A stretch of DNA of 64,000 bases, taken from contig NZ_JAUDRH010000013.1 in NCBI RefSeq assembly GCF_030381805.1, forward strand, positions 62,001-126,000. Direction: 5' to 3'. Source of the DNA: Chlorogloeopsis sp. ULAP01 (GTDB lineage Bacteria; Cyanobacteriota; Cyanobacteriia; Cyanobacteriales; Nostocaceae). Every line of letters starts with the position of its first letter. Positions within the stretch are counted from its first letter, which is position 1. The position numbers and the translations under genes were made by a program. The notes beneath the pieces are model-generated. The model saw only the letters and a list, made by a program, of their open reading frames with translations. It did no database searches and was not told the origin of the DNA. Shown piece by piece: positions 17,090 through 25,199 of the stretch.

Positions 17090-18145
17090 ATGCCTAAATC
17101 AGTTTCATCACTAAACCAAAGCCTAACAACATCACTAGCTCTTTCATATCTCCATCTTCGTTTCCAAGCCCTAGAAAAAGAACACCAATGGCTACTTAAA
17201 CAAATTAAGAGAAAACGCACAGAACTGAAGAATTTTGTTGAGCAAATGCGTTCTTTGGCTACGGACATCTTTCATCGAGGTTCTCCTAACTTTACTAAAC
17301 TGTCAGAAATTGACCAAGAAATTCATACTCTCTTTGATGAAATCTTGACAACCATAAAGCTTGGCAAACAAACTAAAAAAAATATTGAAAAAATTTATTT
17401 TAATCTTCAAATTGCGGGGCTGATTAGTCCAAAATCAACTCAAAAAGAGCCAGAAGAATTAGATGAACTTTTTGAAAATAACGATCCAGATAATGAGTTC
17501 TTTAATTTTTCTGGAGAAGAAAGCCATCAAAATCAACAAACAAAGCAGCAGCTAGAATTTTCTACCACAACTAGAACTGATGAATCGCGAAAAGTGCGCC
17601 AGACATTTTTGAGATTAGCCGAAATTTTTCACCCTGATAAAGTAACAGACAGCGAGACACAGATGCGCCACACGGAAATTATGAAGGAACTAAATAAAGC
17701 CTATCAAGATGGAGATCTAGCTCGACTGTTAGAAATTGAACAGCAACATCAAGCAGGAAAATCGATTACAAGTGATGGTGAGGACGATTTAACTAGAAAA
17801 TCTACTAATTTAGAACAGGAAAATGAATTCCTCAAAACTCAATATGAAAATTTGAAACGAGAACTTCGTTTGGTGAAAAATACTCCTGAAGGAGTGATGG
17901 TTTCTGATTGTCGCAAAGCCAATCGAGAAGGAATTGACCCTATTGCTCAGATGTTAGAACAAGTTGAATCTGAAATTCAAGTAATTTCTGAGATCCGCGA
18001 TTTTGTTAGGGATTTTAGAGAGCAAAAAATCACTATCAAAGAGTTTATTGATGGGCCAAAAGTTCTCCACCAAAGAAATCAAGATATTATGGAAGACTTA
18101 CTGGAACAGATGTTTGGAGATTTAGATGTGATGATTATGTTTTAA
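17090..18145 (+). CDS. J-domain-like coiled-coil protein
   Basis: A 351-residue cytoplasmic protein. Residues 1-110 are helical and charged. A disordered acidic stretch (about 120-165) follows. Then comes a J-domain-like segment (about 165-225) with LRLAEIFHPDKVTD and ELNKAYQDGDLARLLEI, so the HPD tripeptide that stimulates DnaK ATPase is present. After it lies a coiled coil (about 240-265, LEQENEFLKTQYENLKRELR). No zinc-finger or Gly/Phe region is seen, so it is not a classical DnaJ. It probably recruits Hsp70 to a specific client. It is monocistronic after the pnp region. Confidence 0.75.
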   Translation: MPKSVSSLNQSLTTSLALSYLHLRFQALEKEHQWLLKQIKRKRTELKNFVEQMRSLATDIFHRGSPNFTKLSEIDQEIHTLFDEILTTIKLGKQTKKNIEKIYFNLQIAGLISPKSTQKEPEELDELFENNDPDNEFFNFSGEESHQNQQTKQQLEFSTTTRTDESRKVRQTFLRLAEIFHPDKVTDSETQMRHTEIMKELNKAYQDGDLARLLEIEQQHQAGKSITSDGEDDLTRKSTNLEQENEFLKTQYENLKRELRLVKNTPEGVMVSDCRKANREGIDPIAQMLEQVESEIQVISEIRDFVRDFREQKITIKEFIDGPKVLHQRNQDIMEDLLEQMFGDLDVMIMF

Positions 18146-18373
18146 GTGTAATTAGTTATGTGAAATTAAATTTATCCAGAAAATTTCTTATACCTGAGAC
18201 AAATACTATGCTTTATAGTTAGCGGTTATTACACGCACACTAAGTCTTTAGGTTTAACTTGAAGTGAGTAGAATCAGAATATCCAATTACTACCATTGGT
18301 GTATTTGATGTATTTTGAGTAAATGTAAAGTTATTACTATTCGGTTTTTATTCCAAACTTGATTCCAAGCATC

Positions 18374-18637
18374 GTGAGTGCTAAACGTTTACCACAAACT
18401 ACTGCTCATGTCAGGATTATCCGTCAATCTTGGCAACACGGCTTACTTGAAGGAGAAGTAAGAGCAGGTGACTTTGAGTGGCAATTCCAGTGGCATTTTC
18501 GTCGGGGAGAACTATCTGTCAAGCCTTCCCAAGGTCGTGCCTTAATTAAAGAACCGCTCGGTCGTTTTTTAGAGCAAAAAGATTACCAGCTCGAACCAGG
18601 GGGAGATTATGCCTTTACCATTCGAGCCGAACTTTAG
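18374..18637 (+). CDS. DUF3146 family protein
   Basis: A small protein of 87 residues from GTG 18374 (VSAKRLPQTTAHVRI). It contains the strongly conserved cyanobacterial stretches RQSWQHGLLEGEV, WQFQWHFRRGELSVKP and LEPGGDYAFTIRAEL. The family is restricted largely to cyanobacteria and its function is unknown. The frame is open to 18359, but the conserved sequence begins at the GTG. No signal peptide or membrane helix is present. Confidence 0.8.
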   Translation: MSAKRLPQTTAHVRIIRQSWQHGLLEGEVRAGDFEWQFQWHFRRGELSVKPSQGRALIKEPLGRFLEQKDYQLEPGGDYAFTIRAEL

Positions 18638-18670
18638 TCAATAGTCATTGGTCATTTGTCATTGCTAGGG

Positions 18671-18726
18671 GCGGGTTTTGTTGATTATCTTGCCGTTCAA
18701 ACTGATAATTTATCTTCTAAACCCGC
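18671..18726. repeat. 56-bp element with GCGGGTTT/AAACCCGC ends
   Basis: The element begins GCGGGTTTTGTTGATTAT and ends TTATCTTCTAAACCCGC, giving 8-bp perfect terminal inverted repeats. Another full copy of exactly 56 bp lies at 31306-31361, and a copy missing its left end at 18754-18807. It is too small to encode anything and so is non-autonomous. Confidence 0.65.
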
Positions 18727-18753
18727 CCGTACTGGTTAGTGGTTAGTGGGTAG

Positions 18754-18807
18754 TAGTTTTGTTGATTATATGAAGGTTAAAACCGAGAATTTATCTTCTA
18801 AACCCGC
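18754..18807. repeat. second copy of the 56-bp element, left end degraded
   Basis: It shares TTTTGTTGATTAT, AACCGAGAATTTATCTTCT and the right end AAACCCGC with the copies at 18671 and 31306. The left GCGGG has become GTAG. Confidence 0.6.
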
Positions 18808-19028
18808 AAGGGCGCGCTGCCTCCCCTACAGTAGTTAGTAGTTCTCCTCTGCTCCCCTGTCCCTTGTGCTTTCTTGTCCCCATATCCCCGCGTCAGCCCT
18901 AATGATACAGCGGTGTTCAATTTGGTGAGGTACAAAACTTTTAGTCTCAAAGTCATATAAAATGCCTATTTGACTTCTGACTACCTGTGGCAGGTGCGAA
19001 CGTGATCGCTATCAAAACAAAGAAATTA

Positions 19029-20852
19029 CTATTGCAGTTCAATACAGATTTTACGAACATCATCAAACTTGCCTTGTGCTTCTATTTTTCCGTCTCGTAA
19101 AACTATGACACAATCCGCATGACGTAGAACCCAAGGACGATGAGAAACAACAAGGCAGGTTGGATACCAACCTCCATTTCCCACTTCCCTTTTGCTGGCA
19201 AACAAACGCGACCATAATTTTCGTTCCGTCTCCACATCAAGTGCACTAGAGAGATCGTCAAACACCAACAACTCAGGTTGACGCACAAACATCCGAGCAG
19301 CAGCAGCCCGTTGCAACTGCCCTCCAGAAAGCCGCACGCCTTTTGGCCCCACGATAGTATCAAGCCCCTGGCTCATGGCAGCCAAATCCTGTTCAAAAAC
19401 TGCTTGATAGATTGCTTTCTCAATCGCCATCTCATCTTTTTCTAAACCCAGTAGAATATTCTCTTGGAGTGAGGTACTAAAAAACTGCGGAATTTGCGGC
19501 GTATAGGCACTACGCGGAGGAACAAAAAAGTCAGTGGGATTCTCAACCTTGCAACCATTCCAGTAAATTGAACCTGCTTCCAGAGGTAACAATCCTAGCA
19601 GCACCCGCAGCAGCGTTGTTTTGCCAGCGCAAACACGTCCTGTAATTACCGTTAGACTGCCTCGAACCAACTTCAAATCGATGCCGCTAATCCCTTGATT
19701 AGTATCTGGATAATGGTAGGTGAGGTTAAAAGCCATCAATTCACGCAACCGCAAGTTCTGCTCCCAAACAGGTTGGGCAATAGGTGGCAGTGCAGGTTGG
19801 CCAGTCAAAGGATAGTTCAGGTAAAGATTATGATGGGCAACTAATGTCTGAGCAGGTGTGCCAGAGAGTAAAGCTGCTAGGCGCTCAAAAGAAACCTCCG
19901 TTTGCTTGCAAAGCATTATAAATCTGCCCAGATAGTCTAAAAAACCAGTAATAAAGGATAGGTAGTAGACAAATAGAGCAAAATCACCAACACTCAGCGC
20001 ACCGAGTCCAGATTGTAGCGATCGCGCCACCAAAAGCAAAATTCCTCCTGTCCCCAGATTGACAATATTCTGCAAAACTGACTCTAAAGTTGCCGTCAGC
20101 ACCTGATCTTTCAACATCAACTGACGACGTTGCTCATTCAGTCCATTAAAATAATTCAGCACATCAGTTTGCGCTCCAGCAACCTTAATCGTTTGAACCC
20201 CAGCAAAGATGTCACCCACAATCCCTGTCACTTGTTGAGTCGCGTTGCGGCTAGCCTGTCGATATCGTTTCAGCCGAGTTTCTGCGCCTTGGACAATCGC
20301 AGCAATTACCGCCAAGGGCAGGAAAACAAACACCGTGATGCGGACATTAATGCTCAGTAGTATAGCAACTGAACCGAGGACAATCAGCGCATAGCCAGGG
20401 ATACTGCCAATCCAAGCTACTGTTTCTTCGATTTGCGAGATATCATCCCGAAAGTAACTAATCACCTCACCCGTAGATACTGTTTTACTCGTCTCCTCTC
20501 CCACCACCAGAGGCTTGGCGCCAGGGCAGTGTAACAAATGTTCTAGCAAATTGCGCTGTAGCAATGAACTGGTGAGGAACCGATATTGAGTGTTAGTAAA
20601 ACGACCCACAAAAATAAAGACAATCCGGGCTAAACCAGTAGCTAGTAACAAAGCAATAATTGCCCAAGCAGAAAACCTTAATGTCGATTCACCCGTTAAA
20701 GTGTCAAAAAATGCCTGAATAATTAGTCCAGGTAAAATCGGCAGCCCCATGCCAAACACCCAGATGATGCTGTCGAGCGCATATAGCTTGGGGTTGTAGA
20801 GAATGATTTGCCACAACAATGTCCAAGTCGGCAGCTTTTGTTTGGTTTTCAT
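19029..20852 (-). CDS. ABC exporter half-transporter with degenerate ATP site
   Basis: A 607-residue fused membrane-ATPase half. About six membrane helices (about 15-310) precede a nucleotide-binding domain (about 365-600). The Walker A reads GRVCAGKTT (about 401-409), with Cys where the second Gly is usual. The signature is LSGGQLQRA. The residue after Walker B is Asp (LLVFDDLSSALD, about 527-538) instead of the catalytic Glu. Such changes mark the inactive site of heterodimeric exporters. The partner gene starts the pair upstream, with 17 bp between them, so the two subunits are probably co-translated. The substrate is unknown; lipid, peptide or drug export are all possible. Confidence 0.9.
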   Translation of the reverse strand: MKTKQKLPTWTLLWQIILYNPKLYALDSIIWVFGMGLPILPGLIIQAFFDTLTGESTLRFSAWAIIALLLATGLARIVFIFVGRFTNTQYRFLTSSLLQRNLLEHLLHCPGAKPLVVGEETSKTVSTGEVISYFRDDISQIEETVAWIGSIPGYALIVLGSVAILLSINVRITVFVFLPLAVIAAIVQGAETRLKRYRQASRNATQQVTGIVGDIFAGVQTIKVAGAQTDVLNYFNGLNEQRRQLMLKDQVLTATLESVLQNIVNLGTGGILLLVARSLQSGLGALSVGDFALFVYYLSFITGFLDYLGRFIMLCKQTEVSFERLAALLSGTPAQTLVAHHNLYLNYPLTGQPALPPIAQPVWEQNLRLRELMAFNLTYHYPDTNQGISGIDLKLVRGSLTVITGRVCAGKTTLLRVLLGLLPLEAGSIYWNGCKVENPTDFFVPPRSAYTPQIPQFFSTSLQENILLGLEKDEMAIEKAIYQAVFEQDLAAMSQGLDTIVGPKGVRLSGGQLQRAAAARMFVRQPELLVFDDLSSALDVETERKLWSRLFASKREVGNGGWYPTCLVVSHRPWVLRHADCVIVLRDGKIEAQGKFDDVRKICIELQ

Positions 20853-20869
20853 AGGGTTCTCGTCATGAA

Positions 20870-22639
20870 TTATGCTAAAACCTCCATCAAACCTGTTTGT
20901 AATAACTGGGAAAATCGAGAGTTGGCATCATTCTCTAACTGTTCGCGCGCGCCGTATTCAAAGATTTTGCCATTGTCTAAAATCAAAATTTGGTCGGCAC
21001 GCTGTACTGTTTTAAGGCGGTGAGCAATAATTACACCAGTCCGTGCTTGTAGTAATCTGTCCACGGCTTGCTCAATCAGTGTCTCGGTGAATGGATCTAG
21101 GCGTGAGGAGGCTTCATCTAAAATCACCAACCCCGGATTTTTGAGAAAAATGCGAGCGAAGGCAAGCAACTGTGCCTGTCCGGCGGATAAACTGCCATTG
21201 TCTGCTCCTAAATGAGTTTCTAAGCCTTGCGGTAAGGATTGCAACCAGCTTAACAATCCCAGTTCCTCTAGAACACGCAGAATCTGCTCCTCATCGATAT
21301 TAGGGTTGAACAGAGTCAAGTTATTTCGGACTGTGGTTTGAAAAAGTTGTACGTCCTGAGTCACTATGCCAACGTGTTGCGGTAGCTCGATTAACGGGGT
21401 AGAGTCAATCGCTACATCTCCTAAACGAATGCTGCCGGATTGGGGATCGTAGAGCCTCAGTAACAACCGTGCCAGAGTTGTCTTGCCACTACCCGTGCGT
21501 CCTAGAATGCCTAACACCTGTCCGGGCGGTAAATGAAAAGAAATTCCTTGCAAAACTGGTTCCTGTTCTCTTTCTCCCTCTATGCGTTGGCTTTCATAAC
21601 TGAAGGAAACCTCCTCAAAGGTCACGGCAATAGGCCCTTCCGGCAGTGAGCGATCGCCTCCTGCATTTAATTGAGGTTGGATTTGCAGTAATTCTTGAAT
21701 GCGGTGAATGCCTGCTTCAGCTTTTTGTAAGTCTTCTAATTCTTCTCGAATTTTCTCAATCGGTTCCCGCAAGAGATTGCTGTAGTGAAAGAGTAAGTAA
21801 ACGCCTCCGATTGTAATTGCTTGTTGATTCCACAGATAAATGCTGACTGCTAGCGCTAGAGCATTGCCAACAATAAATAGTCCAATTGATGTTCCCCAGA
21901 GAAAAGTTCCCGCAAGCCGAGCCTTGTGATAAACAATCAACCAACCTTGGATGATTCGATAAAAGCGATGCATGACATAACGAATTGCCCCATTCGCTTG
22001 GATGTCTTCAGTACCTGCAAAATACTCTCCAACAAAACCAAAAAACTCAGCACTGGTTTGACGATAAGCTGTCCAAGGATAAATTGCGTATGAACGAATC
22101 CGAATTAGCACACTCAGTGCTGTGAGACTGAACAAAGTGAGTGCAAAACCCGCTCGCCAATCTGTAGAAAAGAGAATAACTAAGATGGTAAGCAGTAAAA
22201 TGACATTGCCAACAACATTAATCGTAAACTGAGAAAAGAATCGCGACAGGGCGTTGACATCTCCATCTACCCGTTCAATTAATTCGCCAGGCGTGCGAGA
22301 TTTATGAAAGGATAAATCTAAGTTTAAGCAGTGGTTGACAAGATTTGCACGCAGGGAGTTTGTCGCTGTCCAGGCTACGTTTCCCCCAAGATATGTGGAT
22401 ACAACTGATAGTAACTGAGTCACTAGGGCAGCACCCATAAACACAAAAGCCATAAGGAGTAGGAGTTGCTCAGAACCTCCACCCATTGCTATATCGATGA
22501 AGTAGCGTAGGATTAGCGGATTAATAGCTTGTAGGATAATACTGCAAAGGAGAGTAATCGCTAGCCAACCCACTTGCCGTTTCTGGGGTTCAAGGTAATT
22601 TGCGAGTAAATTCCAGTATTGCTGAAGCGGTACTTTCAT
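20870..22639 (-). CDS. ABC exporter half-transporter, canonical catalytic residues
   Basis: A fused membrane-ATPase half of about 589 residues. Membrane helices span about 20-300. The nucleotide-binding domain has a normal Walker A GRTGSGKTT (about 378-386) and Walker B LVILDEASSRLD (about 502-513), with the catalytic Glu present. The signature is LSAGQAQ. In a heterodimer its Walker motifs pair with the partner's intact LSGGQ to form the working site. Its LSAGQ pairs with the partner's degenerate Walker motifs. It is the first gene of the two-gene operon. An in-frame GTG lies just before the ATG. The spacer upstream carries an Rpn gene remnant on the other strand. Confidence 0.92.
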   Translation of the reverse strand: MKVPLQQYWNLLANYLEPQKRQVGWLAITLLCSIILQAINPLILRYFIDIAMGGGSEQLLLLMAFVFMGAALVTQLLSVVSTYLGGNVAWTATNSLRANLVNHCLNLDLSFHKSRTPGELIERVDGDVNALSRFFSQFTINVVGNVILLLTILVILFSTDWRAGFALTLFSLTALSVLIRIRSYAIYPWTAYRQTSAEFFGFVGEYFAGTEDIQANGAIRYVMHRFYRIIQGWLIVYHKARLAGTFLWGTSIGLFIVGNALALAVSIYLWNQQAITIGGVYLLFHYSNLLREPIEKIREELEDLQKAEAGIHRIQELLQIQPQLNAGGDRSLPEGPIAVTFEEVSFSYESQRIEGEREQEPVLQGISFHLPPGQVLGILGRTGSGKTTLARLLLRLYDPQSGSIRLGDVAIDSTPLIELPQHVGIVTQDVQLFQTTVRNNLTLFNPNIDEEQILRVLEELGLLSWLQSLPQGLETHLGADNGSLSAGQAQLLAFARIFLKNPGLVILDEASSRLDPFTETLIEQAVDRLLQARTGVIIAHRLKTVQRADQILILDNGKIFEYGAREQLENDANSRFSQLLQTGLMEVLA

Positions 22640-22687
22640 CACAGCGATCGCTACTCTCCGTTGTTCTCATAGTGGCTATTATGCAGC

Positions 22688-22744
22688 GCTGATTTGACCA
22701 GTTTGGTTGATTTGCACTGGTGGTTAGAAGCGTTTCAGAGTTAA
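22688..22744 (+). pseudogene. 3' remnant of an Rpn/DUF2887 gene
   Basis: The frame ending at TAA 22742-22744 reads LTSLVDLHWWLEAFQS. This aligns with the C-terminus of the pseudogene just downstream (FTSMADLHSWLEALGG). Nothing of the rest of the gene remains. It is the leftover of a tandem copy. Confidence 0.5.
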
Positions 22745-22813
22745 GATAATAAACGCAAATGCGCGAGCTTTTAATAAGTTTTTAACTGTTGCGCTCATTG
22801 ATGAAAATCTTTC

Positions 22814-23644
22814 ATGCGTCGAGACTCAATATTTTACAAACTATTTCAACAATCTCCAACTTTACTATTTGAACTACTGGAAAATCCTCCAGCAAATGCA
22901 AGCGAATATAAATTTGATTCAGTAGCTGTCAAAGAACCTAAATTTGAAATTGATGGGGTATTTTTACCACCAGAAAATGCAGATGCGGGAGTGGTATATT
23001 TCTGTGAGGTGTAATTCCAAAAAGACGAAAAGCTGTATGAAAGAGTATTTGCAGAATCCTCATTATATTTCTACCGCAATCGTGACAGGTTTAGTGATTG
23101 GCAAGTAGTCATAATTTATCCATCTCGCAGTGTTGAACAAAGTGATACTCATCCCCATCGAGGTTTGCTCAACAGTAACCAGGTACATCGGGTGTATTTA
23201 GATGAGTTGGGAGATATTCGCTCCTTACCTGTATGGGTTGCGCTGATGGTATTAACCACGATAGATGAATCACAAGCACCACAAGAAGCCAGGTATTTGC
23301 TTGAGCGTTCTGCGGTTGAGCAACCGGAAACTACAAGTCGCGCCATAATTGAGTTAGTGACAACAATAATGGTGTACAAGTTTGAACAACTTAGCCGCAC
23401 AGAGGTAGAAAAAATGTTAGGAATTACACTCAAGGAAACACGAGTTTACCGGGAAATTAAGGAAGAAGAAGCTCTCACCCTCATTCTTCGTCAACTAAAT
23501 CGACGAGTGGGAGAATTACCTCAACAGATGCGAGAGCAGATTGAAGCTCTGTCTTTGGAGCAATTAGAAAATCTGGGGGAGGCATTGCTGGATTTTACCA
23601 GTATGGCTGATTTGCACTCGTGGTTAGAAGCACTTGGGGGTTAA
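22814..23644 (+). pseudogene. Rpn-family (DUF2887) putative nuclease, one nonsense codon
   Basis: One frame is open from ATG 22814 to TAA 23642-23644 (276 residues' worth) except for a single TAA at 23012-23014. Around it the protein reads VVYFCEV-stop-FQKDEKLYERVF; relatives have Gln there, so CAA has become TAA. The first part (MRRDSIFYKLFQQSPTLLFELL, KEPKFEIDGVFLPP, YFCEV) is the PD-(D/E)XK-like core of the Rpn family of recombination-promoting nucleases and putative transposases. The rest is the helical C-terminal half. Without the Gln codon, or readthrough, only 66 residues are made. Remnants of sister copies lie at 22688-22744 and 28227-28394. Confidence 0.82.
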
Positions 23645-23664
23645 GTCCTTGAGGCTCGCGCGAG

Positions 23665-24042
23665 CTATATTTTTGGTGTTGGGATTTGGGCGAAAATAGT
23701 AGACTGTAATATTTCCGGAATTTGTTTCCAAACTACAGCCCCTTTAGAACTCTTGATATATAGTTGTATAAATTCTAGTAAGGCTCCTGTACTATCTTCA
23801 GGTGAAAGATTGACAAACAAATAGGTGGGTTTCTCGTGGCTCGATACAGCGACAACACAGCCTTGACTGCACGCCCACAAGCATCCAACTGGTTGAATTT
23901 CAATTTCATCATTTGGGAATTTTTCAGCGCACAAAGTGTTTAGTTGGTCAAGTAAAATATTGCCGTCAAAAGGTGAATTTTCTGGTCGTTCTGCGGAGGA
24001 GTGGTGACAGGATTTGCAGATGAATAATGTGTGTTTAGGCAT
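23665..24042 (-). CDS. DUF1636 predicted metal-binding protein
   Basis: A 125-residue protein of the DUF1636 family, predicted to have a thioredoxin-like fold with an iron-sulfur or other metal site. The likely ligands are visible: FICKSCHHS near the N-terminus and VGCLWACSQGC (about residues 52-62). Members often lie with iron or cobalamin uptake genes. Here it follows the siderophore-binding lipoprotein by 102 bp on the same strand, which suits a role in iron homeostasis. The exact function is unknown. Confidence 0.8.
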   Translation of the reverse strand: MPKHTLFICKSCHHSSAERPENSPFDGNILLDQLNTLCAEKFPNDEIEIQPVGCLWACSQGCVVAVSSHEKPTYLFVNLSPEDSTGALLEFIQLYIKSSKGAVVWKQIPEILQSTIFAQIPTPKI

Positions 24043-24144
24043 GGGTTAGGGTGCGTGGATTAAGTATTTATACAAATCTCAATTACAGCATGAGCAGCAA
24101 ATAGTTTTGAGCATTTTGCAGTAGGGAATTTTCAACTTAGATCA

Positions 24145-25185
24145 TCATCGCCTACACGCTGGAAGTAGTATCTCAGGAAGTTGTTGCATGACAATTTCAT
24201 CAGCGATCGGGCCGCGAATTGTGCCACCCCAAAGCACGCCATCAACAAAATACACACATCCCTCGTGGTTAGCTTTCAAATTTTTCAAGAGTGGTATTAG
24301 GTTCCATTCACGCTCGAAATTGTCTAGAGGGACATCGTAAGAATTATTGTTCCATACTGACTTTGAATCAAACTTATATCTTGAAACGATGATGATGTCA
24401 GTTTCAAGCTGAGGTAGGATTTCAATCGAAATTTTCCTTCGTGTCCTCTTTTCCATGCTTTCGGGTTTTACAAGCCGAAAACCAAGATTATCCAAGAGAG
24501 TGGCAGGCGGATCTTTATAAAAAAGATCCACAGGAGTACCCAAGTTCCTAACATTGACCAGCAATAGGCGTGAATGAGTTGCAAGCACAGGAGCTAGCTT
24601 TGTCTGGGTTGCTCTCAACTGCTGCTCATGCTTTGCTAGTACCTGTTGTACTTGTGACTCTCGATCAAGTGCCTTGGCAATGGTATAAATATCGCGTTTC
24701 CAACCGCCTTTGTTGTATTCAACATAAACAGTTGGGGCAATTGTGGAGAGTAGCTCATACTGGTTCCGGTATTCAGTTAGAATCAAATCTGGCTTCAGGG
24801 CAGTAAGTATCTCAAGAGAAGGATTGCCTACACGTCCAAGGTTAATAGGTTGGGTCGTGATGCGACTGCCCAAGTAAGGGATTTGTTGAGTTGGATGATC
24901 GAATCGAGTCAAACTGCGTGACCAATAATCAGCAAAGCCTGCTGGCTGCACACCAAGGGATAACATCATATCCAAGGTGTACTGACTCAGTACTGCTATC
25001 TTCTGTGGTTGATTGCAGATATTTGTTTCTCCAGCATCATGCTGAATGATGCGACATTCTGTTGATGAGGCTATTCCTGTCGGATGGGAAAAAGTTTGAG
25101 AAGCATTGCTGTTACAAGCCGAGACGATCATGGCAGCAATGGTTATGGTTAAAACTAATTGTAGAATATGCACAATTCTCACCAT
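24145..25185 (-). CDS. iron-siderophore ABC transporter substrate-binding lipoprotein
   Basis: A 346-residue periplasmic binding protein of the FecB/FhuD class (family 8). The N-terminal signal ends in a lipobox, MIVSACNSN (Cys about 24), so it is membrane-anchored. The mature part has the usual start CNQPQKIAVLSQYTLDMMLSLGVQPAG and the two lobes. It lies 14 bp after the TonB-receptor frame, indicating one transcript. No permease or ATPase gene for the system is in the window. The siderophore is not known. Confidence 0.88.
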   Translation of the reverse strand: MVRIVHILQLVLTITIAAMIVSACNSNASQTFSHPTGIASSTECRIIQHDAGETNICNQPQKIAVLSQYTLDMMLSLGVQPAGFADYWSRSLTRFDHPTQQIPYLGSRITTQPINLGRVGNPSLEILTALKPDLILTEYRNQYELLSTIAPTVYVEYNKGGWKRDIYTIAKALDRESQVQQVLAKHEQQLRATQTKLAPVLATHSRLLLVNVRNLGTPVDLFYKDPPATLLDNLGFRLVKPESMEKRTRRKISIEILPQLETDIIIVSRYKFDSKSVWNNNSYDVPLDNFEREWNLIPLLKNLKANHEGCVYFVDGVLWGGTIRGPIADEIVMQQLPEILLPACRR

Positions 25186-25199
25186 TAGTTTCCTACAAC

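Larger units (their letters stand above)
18638..19028. other. repeat-filled spacer between DUF3146 and ABC exporter genes
   Basis: Convergent spacer. It contains one complete 56-bp element (18671-18726), a second, left-truncated copy (18754-18807), TAGTGGTTAGTGGGTAGTAG-type short repeats and a CCCCTGTCCC-type stretch near 18850. No small ORF is supported. Confidence 0.55.
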
